From NCBI GenBank assembly GCA_947593275.1, contig CANQDN010000069.1:1-6883 (forward strand): a DNA stretch of 6,883 nt, given 5' to 3'. Source of the DNA: an uncultured Bacilli bacterium (GTDB lineage: Bacteria > Bacillota_I > Bacilli_A > RF39 > UBA660). A program made the position numbers and the translations under genes. Shown piece after piece: positions 1 to 4,876 of this stretch (the stretch's first letter is position 1; each line of letters starts with the position of its first letter). The notes beneath the pieces were generated by a model that saw only the letters and a list, made by a program, of their open reading frames with translations, was not told where the DNA came from and ran no database searches.

Positions 1-911
1 GTTGTAACATTGGAGCTCGCCCAATTGATTTACATATCGCTGGTTTTAAAGCTCTTGGAGCTACTGTCACAGTTGAAAAAAATAAATATATTTTAAAAGC
101 TGATAACTTAATAGGAACAGATATCTATCTTCGTTTTCAAAGTGTTGGTGCAACCATCAACATTATGTTCGCCGCTATCTATGCCAAAGGAAAAACCATC
201 ATTCATAATGCCGCTTGTGAAGCTGAAATAACCAATATCGCCGACTTCCTAAACCAAATGGGCGCTCATATTACGGGTGCTGGAACTAGTGAAATAACCA
301 TTATAGGTGTTGATACTCTAAATGGTGCTTCTATCTCTGTTTTACCTGATCGTATCGAAGCCGGAACCTACACCATTTTAGGTGCTCTAATTGGTGATAA
401 CTTAATGATTAAAAACATAATCCCCGCCCACTTAGAAGCTTTAACAACTAAACTAAAAGAAATGGGTTCTAAAATTACTATCAATGATGATAACATAGTT
501 ATTAGTAGAGTCGATAACTTAAAACCAATTAATATCAAAACTCTAGTTTATCCCGGTCTTCCAACCGATATAGGCCAGCCCATGAGTGTCTTATTAACTC
601 AAGCAAATGGCACCTCCTTTTTTGAAGAAACCATCTGGGAAAATCGCATGGGTCATGTTCCCTCATTAAATAAAATGGGTGCTAAAATAACCGTGAATGG
701 AATGAATGCTATAATTGAAGGTCCAACTAAATTAAAAGGCTGTGAAGTAGTCGCAACTGATCTTCGAGGAGGAGCAGCTTTAGTAATCGCCGGTCTAATT
801 GCCACTGGAAAAACAACCATAAATGATGTCGAACATATCTTAAGAGGCTACGAAAACATTGTCGAAAAACTAAGTAATGTCGGTGCTAAAATAACCATCA
901 AAGAAATATAG
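1..911 (+). CDS. murA: UDP-N-acetylglucosamine 1-carboxyvinyltransferase MurA, 5'-truncated by the window edge
   Basis: Catalyses the first committed cytoplasmic step of peptidoglycan synthesis, transfer of enolpyruvate from PEP to UDP-GlcNAc. The frame is open from base 3, so the start lies upstream; the internal ATG at 165 is not the start. The first complete codon (3-5, TGT) is the PEP-binding, fosfomycin-target Cys (Cys115 in E. coli), in the motif CNIGARPID; the Arg120 equivalent follows at once. SVGAT-NIM, the LPTD motif with the catalytic Asp (Asp305 equivalent, codon 567-569), the ENR..HVP motif, TDLRGGAAL and the RGYE motif with the Arg397 equivalent (843-845) are all present. About 303 of the usual roughly 420 residues are visible, and no essential residue in view is missing. 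The Bacillus murZ-rho-rpmE order suggests the MurZ (MurAB) paralogue, but this is inference from neighbours only. An SGNH-like gene follows after 31 bases. Confidence 0.96.
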   Translation, partial: CNIGARPIDLHIAGFKALGATVTVEKNKYILKADNLIGTDIYLRFQSVGATINIMFAAIYAKGKTIIHNAACEAEITNIADFLNQMGAHITGAGTSEITIIGVDTLNGASISVLPDRIEAGTYTILGALIGDNLMIKNIIPAHLEALTTKLKEMGSKITINDDNIVISRVDNLKPINIKTLVYPGLPTDIGQPMSVLLTQANGTSFFEETIWENRMGHVPSLNKMGAKITVNGMNAIIEGPTKLKGCEVVATDLRGGAALVIAGLIATGKTTINDVEHILRGYENIVEKLSNVGAKITIKEI

Positions 912-932
912 TATAATGTACTATATTTTTTT
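906..932 (+). terminator. AT-rich hairpin plus T7 tract overlapping the murA stop codon
   Basis: An 8-bp perfect stem (906-913 with 919-926, 5-nt loop) runs into a T tract at 926-932. The stem contains the murA stop codon (909-911). It has only one G-C pair, so it is probably a leaky intrinsic terminator or attenuator. The next gene's Shine-Dalgarno (GAGGTGA, 933-939) starts directly after the T tract. A TATAAT string at 912-917 sits in the hairpin, but I see no matching -35 element. Confidence 0.45.
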
Positions 933-942
933 GAGGTGAATA

Positions 943-1614
943 ATGAAAAAGAAACTATTATTAATGTTAATTATTGGTACTATCTGCACTTTTCTTATAT
1001 ATACTTATACTAAAAAAGATGAAGTTACCATCGTTTCAATCGGTGATAGTCTCTCTTTAGGTATGACTCCTTCTGATATTCCCGGCTTAAGTTTTAATGA
1101 CTATTTAAAGGAATCCTACGTTAATAAAAAGAAATTAAAAAACTATATCCCTGACTTTGCTACTCCGGGTCTTACCATCAAAGAATTAATATATGAAATA
1201 AAAGAAAATAAAGCTCTAATAATTAAAAACAAAAAAATAGAAATAAAACAAGCTCTAAATGAAGCTGATATCTTAACTATTGCAATAGGTCTAGATGAAT
1301 TATCTAAAACTAACATAACCCCTGAAGTAAAAAGAGAATTTAAAAATGATTTTGCCGAACTCTTAAATTTAATAAAAGACTTAAATAAAGAGCAAGTATT
1401 TGTTATAAGTATCTATCCTACAAACGAGCATGATCCTTTAATAACTAATAAAATAAACGCTATAATGCGAGATCTAACTTTAACTAATAATTTCACTTTT
1501 ATTGATATAAGCTCTCTTATAACTAAAGATCATTTCTTAAATAAAGATAGTTATTATATAAACTATGAAGCACATAAACTAATATATGAAGAAATAAATA
1601 AATATTTAGAATAA
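943..1614 (+). CDS. membrane-anchored SGNH/GDSL-like hydrolase (YpmR-like) with altered active site
   Basis: A 223-residue protein with a Lys-rich N terminus and a hydrophobic segment at about residues 5-22, which acts as an uncleaved anchor or signal; no good lipobox surrounds Cys15. The rest should lie outside the membrane. The SGNH block I motif GDSL is at 34-37 with nucleophile Ser36, and block II Gly is probably Gly76. Block III, normally G-x-N-D, reads GLDEL at 116-120, so the oxyanion-hole Asn appears to be Asp118. Block V, normally D-x-x-H, reads D202-SY-Y205, with Tyr in place of the catalytic His; His211 a little later is a possible substitute. The resemblance is to YpmR-type secreted esterases of Bacilli. 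Activity on lipid, glycan acetyl or other esters cannot be told from sequence. The start is fixed by GAGGTGA at 933-939. It sits between murA and rpmE where Bacillus has rho, and is probably cotranscribed with murA. Confidence 0.8.
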   Translation: MKKKLLLMLIIGTICTFLIYTYTKKDEVTIVSIGDSLSLGMTPSDIPGLSFNDYLKESYVNKKKLKNYIPDFATPGLTIKELIYEIKENKALIIKNKKIEIKQALNEADILTIAIGLDELSKTNITPEVKREFKNDFAELLNLIKDLNKEQVFVISIYPTNEHDPLITNKINAIMRDLTLTNNFTFIDISSLITKDHFLNKDSYYINYEAHKLIYEEINKYLE

Positions 1615-1623
1615 AATAAAAAG

Positions 1624-1703
1624 GTTAATTGTTATACTTTAATGGTATAGAGAAATATATATCTAAAAGAAAATCTATCTAATAAAGAATTAAAGCAATT
1701 AAC
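1624..1703. other. long imperfect inverted repeat, possible structured RNA in the SGNH-rpmE gap
   Basis: GTTAATTG (1624-1631) is the exact reverse complement of 1696-1703, and CTTTAAT (1637-1643) of 1689-1695. Together they give a 15-bp stem with a 5-nt bulge (1632-1636). Inside it, ATAGA (1647-1651) can pair with TCTAT (1674-1678). No open reading frame with a ribosome binding site covers it. It could be the folded 3' UTR of the murA-SGNH transcript. The stem is AT-rich, so chance pairing is possible. Confidence 0.3.
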
Positions 1704-1705
1704 AA

Positions 1706-1727
1706 GCTCTGACTTAAAAGTCAGAGC
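1706..1727. repeat. 9-bp perfect inverted repeat (hairpin) heading the tandem repeat array
   Basis: GCTCTGACT (1706-1714) pairs perfectly with AGTCAGAGC (1719-1727) around a 4-nt loop. It is unusually GC-rich for this region. No T tract follows on either strand, so it is not a canonical intrinsic terminator. Its right arm ends in TCAGAGC, which recurs in the tandem array downstream at 1756-1762 and 1776-1782, so the left arm has three possible partners. Confidence 0.65.
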
Positions 1728-1790
1728 AGAGCTGTTCAGTAGCGTTCAGTAGAGTTCAGAGCTGTTCAGTAGAGTTCAGAGCTGTTCACT
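1724..1790. repeat. tandem repeat array with 10-bp period, GTTCAGNNNN
   Basis: Ten-base units begin at 1734, 1744, 1754, 1764 and 1774, each GTTCAG followed by TAGC, TAGA, AGCT, TAGA and AGCT in turn. A degenerate unit (GAGCAGAGCT) precedes at 1724, and a truncated one (GTTCAC) follows at 1784. The alternating TAGA/AGCT units make an exact 20-bp direct duplication, 1744-1763 and 1764-1783. Stop codons and the lack of a start with a ribosome binding site argue against coding. The period equals about one helical turn, so a bound protein would meet every copy on the same face. The array lies about 40 bases upstream of the rpmE -35 element. Confidence 0.85.
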
Positions 1791-1832
1791 TTTAAAAAAA
1801 CAACCACATAAACAAAAAATAGCACATTTTAC

Positions 1833-1860
1833 TTGCAAACTTTTAATAATATGATATAAT
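1833..1860 (+). promoter_or_regulatory. rpmE promoter with extended -10
   Basis: TTGCAA (1833-1838), a 16-base spacer and a perfect TATAAT (1855-1860) preceded by TGA, forming an extended -10. Transcription would start near 1867, leaving a leader of about 50 bases before rpmE. The upstream gap has no convincing terminator, so read-through from murA-SGNH may also reach rpmE. Confidence 0.8.
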
Positions 1861-1880
1861 ACTTAAGACAATTAATTAAC

Positions 1881-1901
1881 TATGTCAAAAAATTTGATAT
1901 G
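1881..1901 (+). promoter_or_regulatory. leader hairpin abutting the rpmE ribosome binding site
   Basis: Bases 1881-1889 pair with 1893-1901 (9 bp including two G-U pairs, 3-nt loop). The stem ends three bases before the GGGAGGG Shine-Dalgarno (1904-1910). L31 leader RNAs with autoregulatory roles have been proposed in Firmicutes; this could be a minimal one, but I have not matched it to a known family. Confidence 0.35.
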
Positions 1902-1915
1902 GCGGGAGGGATAAA

Positions 1916-2125
1916 ATGAAAAAAAATATACACCCAGAAATGAAAGAAACAACTATAACTTGTGCTTGTGGTGCATCATTTAAAACTCATTCAACTAAAG
2001 AAAATATCCAAGTTGAAATATGTAGTGAATGTCATCCATTTTATACAGGAGCTCAAGGAAAAGTTAAGAAAACTGGTAATATTGAAAGATTTAACCGTAA
2101 ATATGGTTTAAATAATGAAAAATAG
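1916..2125 (+). CDS. rpmE: 50S ribosomal protein L31, zinc-binding (C+) type
   Basis: A 69-residue large-subunit ribosomal protein, the normal family length, which contributes to the bridge between the subunits. It opens with MKKNIHPE, close to the canonical L31 start. Four zinc-ligand cysteines are in place: C16-x-C18 and C36-x-x-C39, followed by the HPFYTG signature (40-45) and a basic tail with GNIERFNRKYG. The cysteines mark it as the zinc-containing form and not the Cys-less paralogue induced in zinc starvation. The start is fixed by GGGAGGG at 1904-1910. It has its own promoter and terminator. Base usage differs from the flanking genes: Thr and Ile codons ending in A or T dominate, whereas murA and truA often use ACC and ATC. 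Confidence 0.97.
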   Translation: MKKNIHPEMKETTITCACGASFKTHSTKENIQVEICSECHPFYTGAQGKVKKTGNIERFNRKYGLNNEK

Positions 2126-2159
2126 TGTTAGTAAGCTAAAACTTATTAACACTTTTTTT
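2125..2159 (+). terminator. intrinsic terminator of rpmE
   Basis: An 11-bp stem (2125-2135 with 2142-2152, one G-T wobble, 6-nt loop) is followed by seven Ts (2153-2159). The stem begins with the last base of the rpmE stop codon. Confidence 0.93.
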
Positions 2160-2180
2160 ATACTCTTTTTTAAAAACATA

Positions 2181-2250
2181 TAAAAAGGCATCTATAATAT
2201 TATAGCTGGAAGTATAGGACCAACTATAAAAACGAAAGGATAGATGCCTT
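2181..2250 (-). terminator. long two-part stem-loop downstream of xre, with T5 on the minus strand
   Basis: Outer arms AAGGCATCTAT (2185-2195) and ATAGATGCCTT (2240-2250) are perfect 11-bp reverse complements. Inside, TTATAG (2200-2205) pairs with CTATAA (2224-2229) and TGG (2207-2209) with CCA (2220-2222), around a 10-nt loop. Read on the minus strand, the structure is followed by a T tract (complement of 2182-2186), which suits termination of xre about 60 bases after its stop. It is larger and more elaborate than a usual terminator, so it could also be a small RNA or a dispersed repeat. Between 2251 and 2309 I see only weak AT-only dyads (for example 2268-2284). Confidence 0.55.
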
Positions 2251-2309
2251 ATAAAAAAATTTTATCACATATATTATTTATATGCAATAGAAATTTTATA
2301 TTTTTACGT

Positions 2310-2540
2310 TTATTTTAAAATACTTTTAGGATAAGGCTTTCTTACATCAGTTCTACCAATTAAATAATCTACAGAAACATTATAAAAATCAGCTAATTTA
2401 TCTAATCTTTCAATTGGTATAGATTGAATGCCAATCTCATATTTAGAATACTGTTGTTGAGTAGTTTTTAATACTTTTGCAATATCAGCTTGTTTAAAAT
2501 CATTATCTTCTCTTATATCTTTTAATCTTGCTATATTCAT
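2310..2540 (-). CDS. XRE-family HTH transcriptional regulator, small repressor-like
   Basis: A 76-residue protein that is almost entirely one Cro/C1-type DNA-binding domain. Helix 2 is about Q17-L24 (QADIAKVL) and the recognition helix about T27-E35 (TQQQYSKYE). The SIP-ERL-KLADFYNVSVDYLIGRTD stretch (40-65) is the family's typical C-terminal helix pair. No effector, protease or toxin domain is attached. The start at 2540 is supported by GGAG on the minus strand (2551-2554) at a rather long spacing of 10. It is divergent from the surface-protein gene, with 129 bases between their starts. A 20-bp palindrome lies between them and overlaps that gene's -35, so it most likely represses the neighbour and perhaps itself. 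Its own promoter is unclear; a weak TATACT reads leftward at 2614-2609. Confidence 0.9.
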   Translation of the reverse strand: MNIARLKDIREDNDFKQADIAKVLKTTQQQYSKYEIGIQSIPIERLDKLADFYNVSVDYLIGRTDVRKPYPKSILK

Positions 2541-2568
2541 ATTTGCCCATCTCCTATACCATTATTAC

Positions 2569-2588
2569 ATACACTTAATTAAATGTAT
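2569..2588. promoter_or_regulatory. palindromic operator, likely target of the divergent XRE regulator
   Basis: The half-sites ATACACTTAA (2569-2578) and TTAAATGTAT (2579-2588) are reverse complements at 9 of 10 positions; the one mismatched pair is C2574/A2583. The last base is also the first base of the -35 box of the rightward promoter, so a bound dimer would block RNA polymerase. Such placement is typical of XRE repressors. The binding assignment is inferred from position and symmetry. Confidence 0.7.
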
Positions 2589-2616
2589 TGACATAACATC
2601 TTTTAAGGAGTATAAT
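2588..2616 (+). promoter_or_regulatory. perfect-consensus promoter of the surface-protein gene
   Basis: TTGACA (2588-2593), a 17-base spacer and TATAAT (2611-2616). A promoter this strong usually needs repression, which fits the overlapping operator. The start point would be near 2623, giving a leader of about 47 bases. Confidence 0.9.
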
Positions 2617-2640
2617 ACATCTTATAAAGCGTAAAATAAA

Positions 2641-2656
2641 TACAGAATATTTTGTA
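2641..2656. promoter_or_regulatory. second small palindrome, possible downstream operator
   Basis: A 16-bp dyad with one mismatched pair, TACA at one end and TGTA at the other. It sits in the leader just before the AAAGGGAG ribosome binding site (2656-2663). It shares the TACA...TGTA ends of the main operator but with 8 instead of 10 bases between, so the same protein may not bind both. Confidence 0.3.
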
Positions 2657-2669
2657 AAGGGAGAAAAAT

Positions 2670-4136
2670 ATGAAATACGAAAGACTAAGTAAAAGAAAAA
2701 TTAATTTTGTAATCATAAGTTTAGGATTAATAGTAATTATTGGAAGTGTATTAGTATTAAATATCACAAAAGCAAAGTATAAAACTACAGTTAGTGTACC
2801 AATAGTTAGTGGAACAATTAATTATTCCGGTGGATATGATTTTAAGATAATGGCTTTATATCAGCAAAAAAAAGAAGATTGTTCAAGTGATGGAGATGAT
2901 TGCTATACTGAAATAGATGAAATGCCAGAGGTTGGTTATGTAATAAATACATCTAAAAGTTATTGTACACTAGATGGTGAAGGAAAAGAATATGATAAAT
3001 TATATACTAATGATAATGGGGAACATATATTTAAAAAATTAAAGAAAAATGAAAAATGTTATTTGTATTTTGATAAAGAAATTAAAGCAGGAGATACAAT
3101 TATTGCTAATTCAAATGTTATCTCTGAAACACCAGACTTTAGTAAAACAGCTTGTATAGGTGCTTGTGATACACAAGAAGAAAATGGACTATATAAAACT
3201 CAAGATGATTTTGGAGATAGCTATTATTTTAGAGGAACAGTAAATGATAACTGGGTCAAATTTGGGAATATGAGTACAAATGGAGCAGATATCTATTGGC
3301 GGATCATCCGAATAAATGGGGATGGAACCATCAGACTCATATATGCTGGAACTGGAACAAGTGCTCCAAATCCTATAGGAACACATACTAATGCTATAAC
3401 AAACCAAGTATTTAATGATTCAACTAATAATAATATGTATGTAGGTTATCAATATGAAGAAAATAATGTTCATGGATTTGGGTCAGATGTAAATCAAAGT
3501 AATGCATACATTAAGTTAAAAGAGTGGTTTGAAGATAATTTAAAAGATGAATGGAATAATCATGCTGGTTTGATTGATAAAAATGTAGGTTTTTGCAATG
3601 ATAGATCAAGTTCAACTGATTCTTCAGCAACATGGTCTGAAGATATGACAGATAGTGGAGGAACAGGTAAAACTAAAACATATTATGGAGGATATTTGAG
3701 ATTAATATCTAAAAAGGAACCAACTTTAAAATGTAGTACAAGTGATCATAAAAATGAAGACTATTTTACATATATTGGGGCGGATGGTATAAGACAAAAT
3801 GGTACAAATGTAATTATTAGAGGAACACAAAGTTTAGAATATCCTATAGGACTTATAACTGCCGATGAAGTGGCTTTTGCTGGAGGTATCCCTGGTCATG
3901 CAAATGAAGGATATTATTTACATACAGGTCAAGAATATTGTACTATGACACCATTTGGTGATAACATTGTTTTATCTATGTATGCAGTTGATACCAATGG
4001 CAACAATACCAGTAAGTGGATCAGTTCATCACATGGTTTACGTCCAGTAATTAATTTAAAAGCAGATATCAAATTTACTTTTGAACATCCAGACGAGCCA
4101 AAAGGAACAAGTACTAACCCATACATAGTATCTTAA
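2670..4136 (+). CDS. membrane-anchored surface protein with C-terminal lectin-like (DUF6273-like) region
   Basis: A 488-residue protein. A short basic cytoplasmic tail is followed by one hydrophobic segment (about 12-32), then an extracellular region. Residues about 37-150 form a first domain with a GTINYSGGYDF motif and cysteines at 71, 78, 99 and 130; a C162-x3-C166 pair follows. A second domain starts at the YYFRG motif (185-189), continues through YWRIIRINGDGTIRLI (209-224) and ends with YYLHTG, then SSSHGLRPVINL (452-463) and the tail GTSTNPYIVS. The R-x-I-x-x-N-x-D-G-x-x-R-L-I and GLRPVINL motifs resemble DUF6273-type, C-type-lectin-like surface proteins of gut Firmicutes; this is pattern recall, not a search. 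Six cysteines in the N-terminal 170 residues suggest disulphides, which fits export. The start is fixed by AAAGGGAG at 2656-2663. It is controlled by the XRE operator. C-ending codons are rarer than in murA or truA, consistent with acquisition together with xre. Likely role: adhesion or ligand binding (inference). Confidence 0.8.
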   Translation: MKYERLSKRKINFVIISLGLIVIIGSVLVLNITKAKYKTTVSVPIVSGTINYSGGYDFKIMALYQQKKEDCSSDGDDCYTEIDEMPEVGYVINTSKSYCTLDGEGKEYDKLYTNDNGEHIFKKLKKNEKCYLYFDKEIKAGDTIIANSNVISETPDFSKTACIGACDTQEENGLYKTQDDFGDSYYFRGTVNDNWVKFGNMSTNGADIYWRIIRINGDGTIRLIYAGTGTSAPNPIGTHTNAITNQVFNDSTNNNMYVGYQYEENNVHGFGSDVNQSNAYIKLKEWFEDNLKDEWNNHAGLIDKNVGFCNDRSSSTDSSATWSEDMTDSGGTGKTKTYYGGYLRLISKKEPTLKCSTSDHKNEDYFTYIGADGIRQNGTNVIIRGTQSLEYPIGLITADEVAFAGGIPGHANEGYYLHTGQEYCTMTPFGDNIVLSMYAVDTNGNNTSKWISSSHGLRPVINLKADIKFTFEHPDEPKGTSTNPYIVS

Positions 4137-4137
4137 G

Positions 4138-4174
4138 CTTGCCAATGCTGCTTTCTAACTTATTCATTGGCAAG
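4138..4174. repeat. 10-bp perfect hairpin directly after the surface-protein stop codon
   Basis: CTTGCCAATG (4138-4147) pairs perfectly with CATTGGCAAG (4165-4174) around a 17-nt loop. The stem begins one base after the stop codon. It is not followed by Ts on either strand, so it is not a canonical terminator by itself. It may stabilise the 3' end or mark the edge of the inserted module. Confidence 0.7.
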
Positions 4175-4192
4175 AATAAAAAACTTCATTGT

Positions 4193-4215
4193 GAGAGAAT
4201 CTTTTTCTCTCTTTT
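4193..4215 (+). terminator. intrinsic terminator of the surface-protein transcript
   Basis: A 7-bp stem (4193-4199 with 4205-4211, 5-nt loop) is followed by TTTT, then AATTTT. It separates the surface-protein transcript from the operon that follows. Confidence 0.75.
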
Positions 4216-4224
4216 AATTTTATC

Positions 4225-4253
4225 TTTAAAAATCTTCCATTTTCTGCTATTAT
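4225..4253 (+). promoter_or_regulatory. candidate promoter of the EcfA-like/truA operon
   Basis: TTTAAA (4225-4230), a 17-base spacer and TATTAT (4248-4253) preceded by TGC, giving an extended -10. Transcription would start near 4260, immediately before the GAGGTGA ribosome binding site (4261-4267), so the leader would be very short. The -35 is a weak match. Confidence 0.45.
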
Positions 4254-4273
4254 ATATATCGAGGTGAAAAACT

Positions 4274-4876
4274 ATGCCCATTTTATTTACTATAAATAAC
4301 AAAACATTCCTCGCAACTAACACCACAGTATTAACCACCAGTGAATATAACCCCAACCAAGATACTATAGAATTTTACAACAAAGGAATAATCGTAATTA
4401 ATGAAACTCCCGAATATTCTTTAAATGACATTCCCTATAGTTTATTAACTCTTTTTGAATGTGAAGAATTAAAAGTAAAAAAAGAACTAACCTTTATAGA
4501 CAAACTAAAACTAAATATCCTATCAGTTATAAATAGCTCTAAGAAAGTCTATGTCTTCTTAAACACTTTAACCTACTTAGATGATCCATTTAAAGAAACT
4601 TTGTTTAAATACTTAAAAGACAACAATAAAATAATAATAAACTATACTACTAATATAGAAGAAACTCTCTATTTTGATTATATAATAGTTATTCATGATA
4701 ATAAAATAATCATGGAAGGCCCTAAAAAAGCTTTACTAAAAGAAGAAAAAATCTTAAAAAAACTAGGATTTAATCTCCCCTTTATTGTTGAACTTTCTAT
4801 TGGCCTAAAATACTATGGTTTAATAGATAAGATCTACTACGATAATGAAAGTTTGGTGAACAAATTATGGAACTAA
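4274..4876 (+). CDS. degenerate EcfA1-like ABC ATPase (ECF transporter energy-coupling subunit remnant)
   Basis: A 200-residue cytoplasmic protein; EcfA1 is usually about 280. Functional EcfA1 pairs with EcfA2 and EcfT to power vitamin uptake by S-components. From about residue 68 onward it follows Bacillus EcfA1 collinearly. The D-loop is recognisable (YLDD, 101-104), EGP is at 148-150, and the C-terminal LGFNLPF..ELS block (164-175) and terminal LVNKLW (194-199) match EcfA1's IGLDLPF..QLS and LVKELW. Catalytic parts are gone: no Walker A, Walker B ends in L96-N97 instead of Asp-Glu, the H-loop His is T126, and LSGGQ is replaced around 72-76. The N-terminal 65 residues are unrecognisable and about 80 residues are missing. 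The frame is open and has GAGGTGA at 4261-4267. It overlaps the next gene by 10 bases. It cannot bind or hydrolyse ATP in the usual way; any remaining role is unknown. Homology is inferred from remembered family sequence plus gene order. Confidence 0.78.
   Translation: MPILFTINNKTFLATNTTVLTTSEYNPNQDTIEFYNKGIIVINETPEYSLNDIPYSLLTLFECEELKVKKELTFIDKLKLNILSVINSSKKVYVFLNTLTYLDDPFKETLFKYLKDNNKIIINYTTNIEETLYFDYIIVIHDNKIIMEGPKKALLKEEKILKKLGFNLPFIVELSIGLKYYGLIDKIYYDNESLVNKLWN

Noticed and set aside
165..911. ATG at 165 as the murA start
   Set aside because: The same frame continues upstream to base 3 with strong MurA motifs, including the catalytic Cys, so the ATG is internal (the NIM of SVGAT-NIM).
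912..917. TATAAT as a promoter -10 for the SGNH gene
   Set aside because: There is no acceptable -35 at 16-18 bases upstream, and the string is part of the hairpin at 906-926.
1724..1790. CRISPR array
   Set aside because: Units are only 10 bases, contiguous and without unique spacers, and no cas gene is nearby.
2310..2540. Antitoxin of a toxin-antitoxin pair
   Set aside because: The only neighbour is a large divergent membrane-anchored protein, not a small toxin; the operator layout fits a simple repressor.
2561..2566. AATAAT on the minus strand (extended -10 form) as the xre promoter
   Set aside because: Transcription would begin on top of the GGAG ribosome binding site at 2551-2554, leaving no room for initiation upstream of it.
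3189..3407. Minus-strand open frame of 72 codons inside the surface-protein gene
   Set aside because: It is fully antisense to a well-supported gene, has a low-complexity Ser/Ile/Cys-rich translation and no ribosome binding site context.
3929..4126. Minus-strand open frame of 65 codons at the 3' end of the surface-protein gene
   Set aside because: It is antisense to the conserved C-terminal motifs and has no recognisable protein features; a shadow frame.
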